64,000 nt of DNA from JAPPHA01 sp965221575 (GTDB taxonomy: Bacteria > Pseudomonadota > Alphaproteobacteria > Rhodobacterales > Rhodobacteraceae). Under the pieces are notes generated by a model. The model had not been told where the DNA came from and searched no databases. It was given only the letters and a program-made list of their open reading frames with translations. The stretch covers positions 806,001 to 870,000 of the forward strand of contig CBDCSM010000011.1 in the NCBI GenBank assembly GCA_965221575.1. The letters run 5' to 3'. A program made the translations under genes and the position numbers. Of the stretch, positions 8,246 to 16,254 are shown piece after piece (within the stretch, counting starts at the first letter, position 1; every line of letters starts with the position of its first letter).

Positions 8246-8631
8246 TACGCGATCCAGCTTCGCCCGAGCCAGGTTCCGATGATGAACATCGCTACCGACA
8301 GCACGACCGATGCGGCCACATATGAAAAGGCCGCCACGAGTCGCGCGTCCCGAATCAGGCCAACCGTTTCAAGCGAAAATGCCGAGAACGTCGTGAATCC
8401 TCCGAGCAACCCCGTAAGCAGAAAGGCCGATATCCTCGGATCGGCGGTTCGCTCCAGCAGCATGGCGGCCAGGCAACCCATCGCGAGCGATCCCGAAACA
8501 TTGACGAACAGTGTCCCGACCGGGAATCCCGCACCGAACAAGACAACCGCGGCCACACCGGAAAAATACCGCAGAACGGCGCCAATGGCACCGCCGCATG
8601 CGACAAGAAGTCCCGTTTGCAGTGCCAGCAA
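8245..8631 (-). CDS. crcB: CrcB/Fluc fluoride exporter
   Basis: A 128-residue inner-membrane protein with four hydrophobic helices. Dual-topology Fluc channels expel fluoride as dimers. Signatures present: CGGAIGAVLRY in helix 1, GTLFVNVSGS in helix 2 (pore Asn) and LGGFTTFSAF in helix 3 (the Phe box and Thr-Phe-Ser break). The start is TTG at 8631, supported by a GGAG site eight bases upstream and an in-frame stop just before it. No fluoride riboswitch is visible in the short gap to rarA. It lies between rarA and rluC, its usual alphaproteobacterial position. Confidence 0.92.
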   Translation of the reverse strand: MLALQTGLLVACGGAIGAVLRYFSGVAAVVLFGAGFPVGTLFVNVSGSLAMGCLAAMLLERTADPRISAFLLTGLLGGFTTFSAFSLETVGLIRDARLVAAFSYVAASVVLSVAMFIIGTWLGRSWIA

Positions 8632-8691
8632 CCGACGTCTCCGTTACGAAATGACCTCGCACCTTTCCCGGTCCTCCCCGCGGGTGACCGG

Positions 8692-10011
8692 TCAGGACCT
8701 TGATCCCTTTTTTTGCCGAAGCTTGATGAAGTAGGCAACACGCTTGGCAAAATCCCTTTCGGTACCGCGTTCGACCGGAACGTAAAACTGGCGGCGTTCA
8801 ATTCCATCCGGAAAGTAATTCTGACCGGAAAATCCGTCGCTGTCATCGTGGTCGTATTGATACCCGCGGCCGTATCCCATCGACTTCATGAGGCCTGTCG
8901 GTGCATTCAGTATGTGCTTGGGCGGCGCAAGTGATCCGGTGGCTGCGGCCATCGCACGAGCTTCGCCAAAGGCGCGGTATGCCGCGTTGGATTTGGGAGC
9001 AAGAGCCAGGTAAATGACTGCTTGCGCCAACGCCAGTTCACCCTCGGGGCTCCCCAATCGTTCATAGCTTTCCCAGGCGCGCAGACATACTGCCTGTGCG
9101 TCGGGATCAGCCAGGCCGACATCCTCGATTGCCATCCTGGTCATCCTGCGGCACAGGTATCGAGGATCTTCGCCCCCCGACAGCATCCGCGCCAACCAGT
9201 ACAACGCTGCATCCGGATCAGAACCGCGAACGGATTTATGCAACGCGGAAATAAGATTGTAGTGCGCATCTCCCGACTTGTCGTACTGAACTGCCCGGGT
9301 CACCAGCCGGTGTGAAAGCTCGGCGCTGTCCAGTTTCTCCTCGACCGTCCACGAGAAACACTGCTCGACAAGATTGAGGAGCGCCCGGCCGTCGCCATCT
9401 GCCATGGCCAGCAGACTGGAGCGTGCTTCATCGGTCAGGGGAAGATCCCTGGCCGCATCTTTTTCGGCTCGCCTGGCAAGGTGATCGAGTTCTTCCAGGG
9501 AGAGCCTTTCCAGTACGAGCACCTGGGCGCGGGACATGAGCGCGGCGTTCAACTCGAAGGAGGGATTTTCGGTGGTTGCACCGACGAGCGTAATGGTGCC
9601 GTCTTCCATCAATGGGAGAAAACTGTCCTGTTGCGCCTTGTTGAAACGATGGATTTCGTCAACGAACAACATGGTCCCCGATCCTTTCGAACGAAGTTCA
9701 CGCGCCTCCGAAAACACCTTTCGGAGTTCGCCGACCCCGGAAAACACTGCGCTTATCTGCACGAACCTGAGGCCGGTCTCCGTAGCGAGAATGCGAGCAA
9801 GCGTCGTTTTCCCGACACCTGGCGGTCCCCAGAATACCAGTGAAGGCAGAGACCCAGTCTCGACCATGGTCGCGAGCGGGCGACCCGGCTCGAGAAGATG
9901 ACTCTGCCCAATGACCTCTGAAAGCCGTGCAGGTCTCAAGCGATCGGCAAGAGGATGCGGAACCTTGCCTTTCGGTCCGGATTGCCCATGGGTGATGGTC
10001 TTGTCGGTCAT
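8692..10011 (-). CDS. rarA: Replication-associated recombination protein RarA (MgsA)
   Basis: An AAA+ ATPase of about 439 residues that acts at stalled replication forks and resembles the clamp-loader ATPase. Walker A GPPGVGKTT, Walker B LFVDEIHRF, sensor GATTENPSFELNAAL, and the C-terminal tetramerisation domain (SDGDPDAALYWLARML-like and LNAPTGLMKSMGYG) are all complete. ATG at 10011 (MTDKTITHG) is preferred; a TTG at 10029 would add six residues. It is first in the rarA-crcB-rluC-atp12 string. Confidence 0.9.
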   Translation of the reverse strand: MTDKTITHGQSGPKGKVPHPLADRLRPARLSEVIGQSHLLEPGRPLATMVETGSLPSLVFWGPPGVGKTTLARILATETGLRFVQISAVFSGVGELRKVFSEARELRSKGSGTMLFVDEIHRFNKAQQDSFLPLMEDGTITLVGATTENPSFELNAALMSRAQVLVLERLSLEELDHLARRAEKDAARDLPLTDEARSSLLAMADGDGRALLNLVEQCFSWTVEEKLDSAELSHRLVTRAVQYDKSGDAHYNLISALHKSVRGSDPDAALYWLARMLSGGEDPRYLCRRMTRMAIEDVGLADPDAQAVCLRAWESYERLGSPEGELALAQAVIYLALAPKSNAAYRAFGEARAMAAATGSLAPPKHILNAPTGLMKSMGYGRGYQYDHDDSDGFSGQNYFPDGIERRQFYVPVERGTERDFAKRVAYFIKLRQKKGSRS

Positions 10012-11362
10012 GTTCGGTCGGGCAGTCAATTACCTGGATTCGCCTTCCACCTCGAGTCTCCTTGGTAGAGGACTCAAGAACGGCCGCCGCTCCAGAGGAA
10101 ACGTCACGTGCACGGACGGTCCGTCGAATTCAGTTTCGGACTGATCTTCGGAACCGTGAATCGATTTACTTCGATATCTGTTTAGGTCGCGGGCTCATGA
10201 GTTCTCAACCAAATTCTCAATAACGCGATCTTGGTCGTCGCCAGGAAGCCGGCCTGGCATTGAGAGTTTCGAAAAGAAACGCAAGGGTTCGCATGGATTG
10301 TCCGCGCCGGACACGGGCATGGCTTATGTCGCAGGCGGCAAACATGGCGGTCAGGCCAATATCGGTGGTTTGTCTCTGACTCCCGCAAGCGAGAACCACG
10401 AGTGTTCTACCCCCAGGACCCGTTCGGCATCGGTGCGTCGCCATGGCGACAGCACTCAAGACGAATTCAACCGCCTGCCGCTGTCTATTGGCAACAGGGT
10501 CCTGTGCAAAGCGTCTCACCCAAGCGATGAAGTACCCAGAGCGCGGACTTGCAGGCATTGGGAGAGATCATCCATGTCTCTGAATAGGCGGAAGCAATTT
10601 CCGCGGCGGTTTCCAGCTTGCGGCATTTCCCAATTGTCCGGATTCTTTCCGGCGTTCAATTGCCAGATGGTTCAGGCCCAGCGCACTTTGAGCATGCGAT
10701 CTGCGCTGCTCTTTGGCAATGGCTTCGTCGTGTCTTCCACTGCTGCGATAGTGTCCTCAAGTCAGACGGTCCCTCGCTCTGCCAAGACATCCAGAACACG
10801 GACCATGCCACTGCATGAATCCCGCATCTGAAGCGTGTCCGGAAGTGCCTGGCCGATCGTGGAAAACTGGGGATTACGCTTTCGTAAACGGCGACTGCAC
10901 GACACCTCACGCGACAAGGAAGATTTTTTTCAATGGATACGGATTGCCTTCCTTCCTGTCCGGAGTTTCGCCGATGCGGTTTTGAACAGGGACGATTCAG
11001 GTCGAACGGTCAGGCCGGGTTGCAACAAGCATACGGTGCGCTCCGTCGGGAAACCCACGGCACTGCATGGCGGTGGTGGATTTGCTCCCACCAGGAAAAC
11101 GCACCGTTCATGGCGCGCGTCAATCACGGGGTGGATATGCCCGGGACAATCAATGATCGCCTGAACGCCGAGCCCGTTGGCCGGGTCATGTGCATCACGT
11201 CCGGTGCTGAAACTGGCCTTCTCTATCGCCTGGACAATGGTGAACGCGGGCTGCGCCATGTGCGGACGATCGTTGCGAATTTTTGGCGGCTTTGACCATC
11301 CCATTCCGATGATATGATCCACAAACCATAAAAAAATGATCCAAACATCATATTAACAAATT
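10012..11362. other. 1.35-kb stretch with no recognisable gene
   Basis: Several short open frames exist on both strands (longest about 177 codons), but none has recognisable motifs, a good start site or consistent codon choice. Alphaproteobacteria often have a Deg-type protease gene here; I see no trace of its catalytic triad motifs. It probably contains decayed sequence left by rearrangement next to the hipBA module. Confidence 0.45.
11314..11342 (+). promoter_or_regulatory. Tandem ATGATCC repeats upstream of hipB (operator candidate)
   Basis: Two ATGATCC copies at 11314-11320 and 11336-11342 lie 22 bp apart (about two helical turns) in the A/T-rich region before hipB. HipB-family repressors bind repeated sites upstream of their own operon; assignment here is inference from position and spacing. 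Confidence 0.35.
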
Positions 11363-11369
11363 ATGATTT

Positions 11370-11398
11370 ATTCGCCATATTCTCCCCTGGAGGCGAAT
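11370..11398 (+). promoter_or_regulatory. Inverted repeat enclosing the hipB ribosome-binding site
   Basis: ATTCGCC (11370-11376) and GGCGAAT (11392-11398) are perfect 7-bp complements. The GGAGG ribosome-binding site (11389-11393) falls on the edge of the right arm, five bases before the ATG at 11399. As RNA this would form a hairpin that can hide the hipB start; as DNA it could be a repressor site. Confidence 0.4.
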
Positions 11399-11650
11399 AT
11401 GAAACAACTGGCGCGAAACCCCAAGGATATCGGCCATGCGATCCGGATGGCGCGCAAGGACCAAGGATTGACGCAAATGGAACTCGCGTCGAAGAGTGGC
11501 GTTTGGCAAGAGACCATCTCCAAGATTGAAACCGGATCAAGTGGTGCGAAGCTCGAGACGATTATCAATCTGCTTGCCGCACTCGACCTTGAAATCACGA
11601 TCGACATACGCAGCAAAGGCTCAGCAGATGTCTTTGAGGACATCTTCTGA
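11399..11650 (+). CDS. hipB: HipB-type XRE antitoxin/repressor
   Basis: An 83-residue protein: the helix-turn-helix RMARKDQGLTQMELASKSGV and WQETISKIETG occupies residues 16-47, followed by a short strand-forming tail (ALDLEITIDI), as in HipB. HipB binds HipA and represses the operon. The ATG at 11399 was chosen for its GGAGG site five bases upstream; an in-frame ATG at 11363 would add 12 residues but lacks a site. The stop overlaps the hipA start by one base (TGATG). Confidence 0.85.
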   Translation: MKQLARNPKDIGHAIRMARKDQGLTQMELASKSGVWQETISKIETGSSGAKLETIINLLAALDLEITIDIRSKGSADVFEDIF

Positions 11651-12948
11651 TGGGGCGCAAGCGCGGCTACACGCCGCTGAATGTGTTTCTCAACACGCGT
11701 TGCGTCGGCCAGTTGATCCGCGAAAGCAGCGGTGCGATCAGCTTTACCTATGACCGGAACTGGCTGGCATGGGAACACCGCATGCCGGTGTCGCTTTCCC
11801 TCCCTCTGCGCCCGGAACGATATGTGGGCGTACCTGTCATCGCGGTATTCGACAACCTTCTGCCGGATTACGAACAAAGCCGCCGCCGCATCGCCGTACA
11901 TGTTGGCGCGGAAGGCACCGATGCGTTCAGCCTGCTGTCAATGATCGGGCGGGATTGTGTAGGGGCGTTGCAATTTCTTCCTGATGGGGAATCTCCTGGT
12001 CCGATAGGCGTCTTGACGGGAGAGCACCTGAGCGAAGAGAAAGTCGCTTCGACCCTGAGAAACCTGGAGATGACGCCGCTTGGGATACGGAAAGAACGGG
12101 ATTTCAGGATCTCGGTCGCTGGAGCGCAAGAAAAGACCGCCCTGCTTTTCAAAGACGGGCAGTGGCTGGAGCCCACCGGCACGACCCCAACGACACATAT
12201 TATCAAACCGCAGATCGGGATCCTGCCAAACGGCATGGATCTAACTGACAGTGTCGAGAACGAGTATTTTTGTCTGAAGATCATGGAAAGCTTTGGGTTA
12301 CGCGCCGCCCAAGCGCAAATGGCGCGGTTTGGCGATCAAAAGGCCTTGGTGATTACGCGTTTCGATCGGCGCTGGACGACAGATGGCCGCCTCATTCGCT
12401 TGCCTCAGGAAGATTGCTGCCAGGCGCTTTCCGTTCCACACACGCGGAAATACCAAAACGAAGGCGGCCCAGGCATTGTCGAGATCATGAACCTGCTGCG
12501 TAGCAGTGATGAACCGACACGAGATCGCATGGATTTCTTCAAGGCCACAGTCTTGTTCTGGCTCGTGGGAGCAACGGACGGGCACGCCAAGAACTTCAGT
12601 CTGGGCCTGCTCCCAGGTGGACGGTTTCGCATGACGCCGCTTTACGATGTACTATCCTTGCAACCGAACTTTGACGCCAGGAAGATCAGTCACCGCGACT
12701 ACAGGCTCGCCATGCGCGCAGGAAAGTCGAACCACGACAAGGTCACCAACATCCTCGGTCGGCACTTTGCGGAAACCGGGGTACAATCGGGATTGTCTGC
12801 CCAACTGATTTCCGACTTGTATGAAGAAATCCGCGCCTCCGCCGAACTGGCGCTGAAAACAGCGATCGCCACCCTGCCTGACGATTTCCCTGAGCCGATT
12901 GTGAAATCGATTTCCACAGCGGTCCACAAACGAATGCACCTAATGTGA
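11650..12948 (+). CDS. hipA: HipA-type serine/threonine kinase toxin
   Basis: A 432-residue kinase. HipA of E. coli phosphorylates glutamyl-tRNA synthetase and triggers persistence. The motifs are intact: N-terminal subdomain with FDNLLPDYEQSRRRIA, the P-loop with autophosphorylated serine in FRISVAGAQEKTALL, PTTHIIKPQIG, the catalytic loop GATDGHAKNFS, and the metal-binding PLYDVLS. It therefore appears active. Translation is coupled to hipB. Codon use is slightly less GC-biased than the ribosomal genes. It sits between rarA and the ribosomal alpha operon, in a breakpoint region. Confidence 0.9.
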   Translation: MGRKRGYTPLNVFLNTRCVGQLIRESSGAISFTYDRNWLAWEHRMPVSLSLPLRPERYVGVPVIAVFDNLLPDYEQSRRRIAVHVGAEGTDAFSLLSMIGRDCVGALQFLPDGESPGPIGVLTGEHLSEEKVASTLRNLEMTPLGIRKERDFRISVAGAQEKTALLFKDGQWLEPTGTTPTTHIIKPQIGILPNGMDLTDSVENEYFCLKIMESFGLRAAQAQMARFGDQKALVITRFDRRWTTDGRLIRLPQEDCCQALSVPHTRKYQNEGGPGIVEIMNLLRSSDEPTRDRMDFFKATVLFWLVGATDGHAKNFSLGLLPGGRFRMTPLYDVLSLQPNFDARKISHRDYRLAMRAGKSNHDKVTNILGRHFAETGVQSGLSAQLISDLYEEIRASAELALKTAIATLPDDFPEPIVKSISTAVHKRMHLM

Positions 12949-13278
12949 CGAAACAAGCGCGACGTCTCCTGCCGCGTCGCCACGTACGAGGGTGCTCCTG
13001 ATCTGACGAGGTTTGCCGACTTTGTCAGACCGCGCCCATCAACCGGGCACTCCCCGGCGTAAAGGGCTCGGAATCGATACCTTAATCAACCTGACGGATC
13101 ATCTTGCCAGAGTACTCCACCGGGCCCGAATCCAGTTCCCGGAAGGGAAGGAACAGACGGTTCATATCAGCCGTCAATTCCCGGTGCGTTTCCCCTGTTT
13201 TCCTGACGTCCCCGACCTGCAGTCCACGGTCAGGTAATCACTCCCGGCCGCCTTCGATCACGAGGCCGAGGCCGTGCA
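12949..13278. other. Convergent intergenic region between hipA and rplQ
   Basis: No gene is seen. A weak hairpin, CCTGAC with GTCAGG, lies downstream of rplQ on the minus strand (about 13202-13234) but has no clear U-tract, so a terminator is not claimed. Confidence 0.4.
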
Positions 13279-13698
13279 TCATTCGAATTCCTGTTCGAAC
13301 TCGTCCGCTCTCGCCTTGTCATCCGCTCCCTTCGCCGTGATGTCGCGATCGACAAGTTCGATAACCGCGACCGGTGCCATGTCCCCGTACCGGTGACCGC
13401 CCTTCACGATCCTGACATAACCGCCCGTTCGATCCTGGTAACGCGGTCCGATCTCCTCGAAAAGCTTGGCCACGTGACGTGGCTGGTTCAGCCTGGAGGC
13501 AGCAAGGCGGCGAGAGTGAAGATCACCCCGCTTCGCCAAGGTGATCAGCTTCTCCACGATCGGGCGCAACTCCTTCGCTTTCGGAAGAGTTGTCGAGATC
13601 TGTTCATGTTCGATGAGCGAACCGGCCATGTTTGCGAACATGGCCTTTCTGTGTGCTTCCGTCCGGTTCAGGCGGCGATAGCTACGTCCATGTCTCAT
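13279..13698 (-). CDS. rplQ: 50S ribosomal protein L17
   Basis: A 139-residue protein beginning MRHGRSYRRLNRTEAHRKA, the invariant L17 start, with KAKELRPIVEKLITLAKRGD. It binds 23S rRNA near the peptide exit tunnel. The last 20 residues are an acidic extension (DKARADEFEQEFE), common in alphaproteobacteria. It is the final gene of the alpha operon, 45 bp after rpoA. Confidence 0.97.
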   Translation of the reverse strand: MRHGRSYRRLNRTEAHRKAMFANMAGSLIEHEQISTTLPKAKELRPIVEKLITLAKRGDLHSRRLAASRLNQPRHVAKLFEEIGPRYQDRTGGYVRIVKGGHRYGDMAPVAVIELVDRDITAKGADDKARADEFEQEFE

Positions 13699-13743
13699 GG
13701 GCTTTCCTTTCCTGTTTCCGGTCCGCGCCTGCCGACAGCCGCA

Positions 13744-14760
13744 TCAGAACTGGTCCTCGTATTTCTTGGCGAGTTCTTCGATCGTCTCCGGTGGCCAATC
13801 GGGGACATCCTGGCCAAGGTGCATTCCCATGCTGTTCAGGACCTCCTTGATCTCGTTCAAGGACTTCCGGCCGAAATTCGGTGTTCTGAGCATTTCCGCC
13901 TCGGTTTTTTGAATCAGATCGCCGATGTACACGATATTGTCGTTCTTGAGGCAGTTCGCGGATCGAACCGACAGCTCCAGTTCATCGACCTTCTTGAGCA
14001 GTAGCGGATTGAACTCCAGGGTATCGGATTCTTCTTCCTGCTCGATGGCTTCCGGTTCGTCGAAATTCACGAAGATCGACAATTGATCCTGAAGAATTCG
14101 CGCGGCAAGGGCAATCGAGTCATCGGGCGAGACCGATCCGTCGGTCTCGATGTTCATCGTCAGCTTGTCGTAATCCAGAACCCTTCCTTCACGGGTTTTC
14201 TGGACATCGTAGGACACCCGTCGCACGGGAGAGAACAGCGCATCGATCGGAATAAGCCCGATCGGCGCGTCTTCCGGGACATTCTGGTCCGCGGCCACGT
14301 AGCCCTTCCCGGTGTTGACCGTCATCTCGAAATAGACAGACGCACCTTCGTCAAGGTGGCAAATGACATGATCCTTGTTCAGGATGCTGATCCCCGCCGT
14401 CTCGTTGATGTCTCCCGCCGTCACGAGCCCGGGACCCTTGGCGGAAATCGACACTTTTTTCGGCCCGTCGACCAGCATCGAAACTGCCACGCCCTTCAGG
14501 TTGAGCACGATGTCGGTCACATCTTCACGGACTCCGGGAACTGAAGAAAACTCGTGCAGCACGTTATCAATCTGGACAGACGTAATCGCCGCTCCCCGCA
14601 ACGATGACAGGAGAATGCGCCTGAGAGCGTTGCCAAGTGTCAGGCCGAAGCTGCGTTCAAGCGGTTCGGCCACGATCGTGGCCTGCCGCGACGGGTCGGC
14701 ACCTGGCTTGATGTCCAGTTGCATGGGTCGGATGAGCTGTTGCCAATTGTTCTGGATCAT
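13744..14760 (-). CDS. rpoA: RNA polymerase alpha subunit
   Basis: A 338-residue subunit that dimerises to nucleate the polymerase core. The N-terminal domain (residues 1-230) contains RRILLSSLRGAAITSVQIDN and EFSSVPGVREDV. The C-terminal domain has LRTPNFGRKSLNEIKEVL, the helix-hairpin-helix that contacts UP-element DNA and activators. The start MIQNNWQQLIRP at 14760 was chosen because it is the alphaproteobacterial consensus; an upstream ATG would add four residues. It lies between rpsK and rplQ as usual. Confidence 0.97.
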   Translation of the reverse strand: MIQNNWQQLIRPMQLDIKPGADPSRQATIVAEPLERSFGLTLGNALRRILLSSLRGAAITSVQIDNVLHEFSSVPGVREDVTDIVLNLKGVAVSMLVDGPKKVSISAKGPGLVTAGDINETAGISILNKDHVICHLDEGASVYFEMTVNTGKGYVAADQNVPEDAPIGLIPIDALFSPVRRVSYDVQKTREGRVLDYDKLTMNIETDGSVSPDDSIALAARILQDQLSIFVNFDEPEAIEQEEESDTLEFNPLLLKKVDELELSVRSANCLKNDNIVYIGDLIQKTEAEMLRTPNFGRKSLNEIKEVLNSMGMHLGQDVPDWPPETIEELAKKYEDQF

Positions 14761-14856
14761 GACTGCCTCCATTCCTGTTCTCCGATTGATCCATGAACCG
14801 GAGAACGCCCGAGGTAATTCTAGTCGTGGTGGTGCCGGGAATCCCGGCCGGGGTGT

Positions 14857-15246
14857 CTAGACTCGACGTCGCTTCGGCGGTCTGCACCCGTTGTGTGCGA
14901 TCGGGGTCACATCCCGAATTGCCGTGATCGTAAATCCAATCGCCGCAAGGGCACGAAGCGCGGACTCGCGGCCCGAACCGGGTCCCTGGACATGAACCTC
15001 CAGGGTCCGGACGCCGTGCTCCTGGGCCTTTCTCCCGACGTCTTCCGCCGCCATCTGGGCCGCATAAGGGGTCGACTTGCGGGATCCCTTGAATCCCATG
15101 GCCCCTGCCGAAGACCAGGCAATGGCGTTGCCTTGTGCGTCAGCGATCAGGATCTTGGTGTTGTTGAAGCTGGAATTCACGTGCGCAACACCGGTCGTGA
15201 TGTTCTTTCGCTCCCGGCGCCTGACGCGAGTCCTGTCTCTTGCCAT
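14857..15246 (-). CDS. rpsK: 30S ribosomal protein S11
   Basis: A 129-residue protein with RRERKNITTGVAHVNSSFNN at the start, SRKSTPYAAQMAAEDVGRKA mid-protein and the diagnostic C-terminus RDVTPIAHNGCRPPKRRRV. S11 forms part of the mRNA exit platform on the small subunit. Eleven bases separate it from rpsM and about 100 from rpoA. Confidence 0.97.
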   Translation of the reverse strand: MARDRTRVRRRERKNITTGVAHVNSSFNNTKILIADAQGNAIAWSSAGAMGFKGSRKSTPYAAQMAAEDVGRKAQEHGVRTLEVHVQGPGSGRESALRALAAIGFTITAIRDVTPIAHNGCRPPKRRRV

Positions 15247-15258
15247 TCGAGATGTTTC

Positions 15259-15627
15259 CTACTTTTTCTTGCCGGCTATCGGCCTGGCCGGCCCCTTGCG
15301 GGTTCGGGCATTGGTGTGGGTTCTTTGTCCGCGCACCGGCAGTCCGCGCCTGTGCCGCAGGCCACGGTAACAGCCAAGATCCATCAGCCGTTTCACGTTC
15401 ATCGCCACATCGCGCCGAAGATCGCCTTCGACCATCAGGTTACCATCGATGTGCTCGCGAATTCTCATGACTTCCGTATCCGAAAGCTCATTGACACGGC
15501 GCGACGGATTGATTCCGGTCGCTTCGCAGACTTTTGTCGCCGTTCCGAGACCAATGCCATGAATATAGGTCAACGCGATGGGGACCCGTTTCTGTGTTGG
15601 AATATTCACACCTGCAATGCGAGCCAT
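15259..15627 (-). CDS. rpsM: 30S ribosomal protein S13
   Basis: A 122-residue protein starting MARIAGVNIPTQKRVPIALT, with helix-two-turn-helix GLGTATKVCEATGI and the basic tail VRGQRTHTNARTRKGPAR that reaches the P-site tRNA and contacts L5. A GGGAG site precedes the ATG. In related genomes adk lies directly upstream; here about 6.9 kb of accessory DNA intervenes, so rpsM-rpsK-rpoA-rplQ must rely on read-through or on a promoter within the inserted DNA. Confidence 0.97.
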   Translation of the reverse strand: MARIAGVNIPTQKRVPIALTYIHGIGLGTATKVCEATGINPSRRVNELSDTEVMRIREHIDGNLMVEGDLRRDVAMNVKRLMDLGCYRGLRHRRGLPVRGQRTHTNARTRKGPARPIAGKKK

Positions 15628-15891
15628 TCATGTCTCCCTGTTGCGCAGATTGCCCGGGTCAAAGGCTTCGAACCGGCAGTCGATTTCTTTTACCATTCCG
15701 CATCTCCGGCATCGTGACAACGAGCCGGATTTCATTCCTTCGAATAGCAGACAGCCGGAAATCGGGCACAAGCGAAATAGTTTCGGAGCCGATTCCGGCG
15801 ACGGCAGACCATTAACGCTCATCGTTGAAACAGTCAAGAGGACAACCAGCGCACCCTGCGCGATTGTCATCTGCTCGCCAAAAGATAGTAA

Positions 15892-16254
15892 GGCCCGGTA
15901 ATTCCGGTTAATCTTGTTTGTGAAAAGCCTCACAACAATGAAAATCAAACTGCACGGTTAAACATTCTCCACGCCACTTTTGTCGATGCTGCGCGTACCG
16001 CGGATTACCAAACAGCTCGGGGTATTCGGGATATTGTTGAACGTGAAGGCAATGCAGAGGACCTCGTTGCATTCATGATGGACCGAAATCTGCCAATTGG
16101 TGAAGTTGAAGCTCAAACCCTGGCCGAAGACCTGCTGATTGATCCTCTCGAACCGGGATACCTGACGATTTCAAACGCCCTTCAATGGCAACTGCAGTAT
16201 CAGCGGGCTATCGAAGAGGCGGGCAGAGTTGATGGCATTTCGCAAGTGCCTTGA
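15892..16254 (+). pseudogene. Start-less ORF fragment upstream of the methyltransferase
   Basis: A frame of 120 sense codons runs from just after TAA (15889-15891) to TGA at 16252-16254 with no ATG, GTG or TTG in its first half. The first possible start is ATG at 16075. It encodes a clearly protein-like, charged helical sequence (for example DYQTARGIRDIVEREGNAED and LLIDPLEPGYLTISNALQW). The stop overlaps a TTG start of the next gene by 4 bp, so it was probably the 3' end of an upstream partner gene truncated when this DNA was inserted beside rpsM. I do not recognise the family. Confidence 0.45.

Noticed and set aside
8632..8691. Fluoride riboswitch before crcB
   Set aside because: The rarA-crcB gap is only about 60 bp and shows no conserved pseudoknot elements of the riboswitch.
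10930..11322. 130-codon minus-strand and 120-codon plus-strand frames upstream of hipB
   Set aside because: They overlap each other, lack recognised motifs and have no supporting start site.
13202..13234. Rho-independent terminator after rplQ
   Set aside because: The CCTGAC/GTCAGG stem is short, has a large loop and no T-tract.
15628..15948. 106-codon minus-strand frame abutting rpsM with a possible CxxC pair
   Set aside because: Only two loosely spaced Cys pairs, no recognised family, and no clear start. I considered whether it was a remnant of the adk 3' end, but found only short matches such as SVNGL/SVDGL, not enough to claim.
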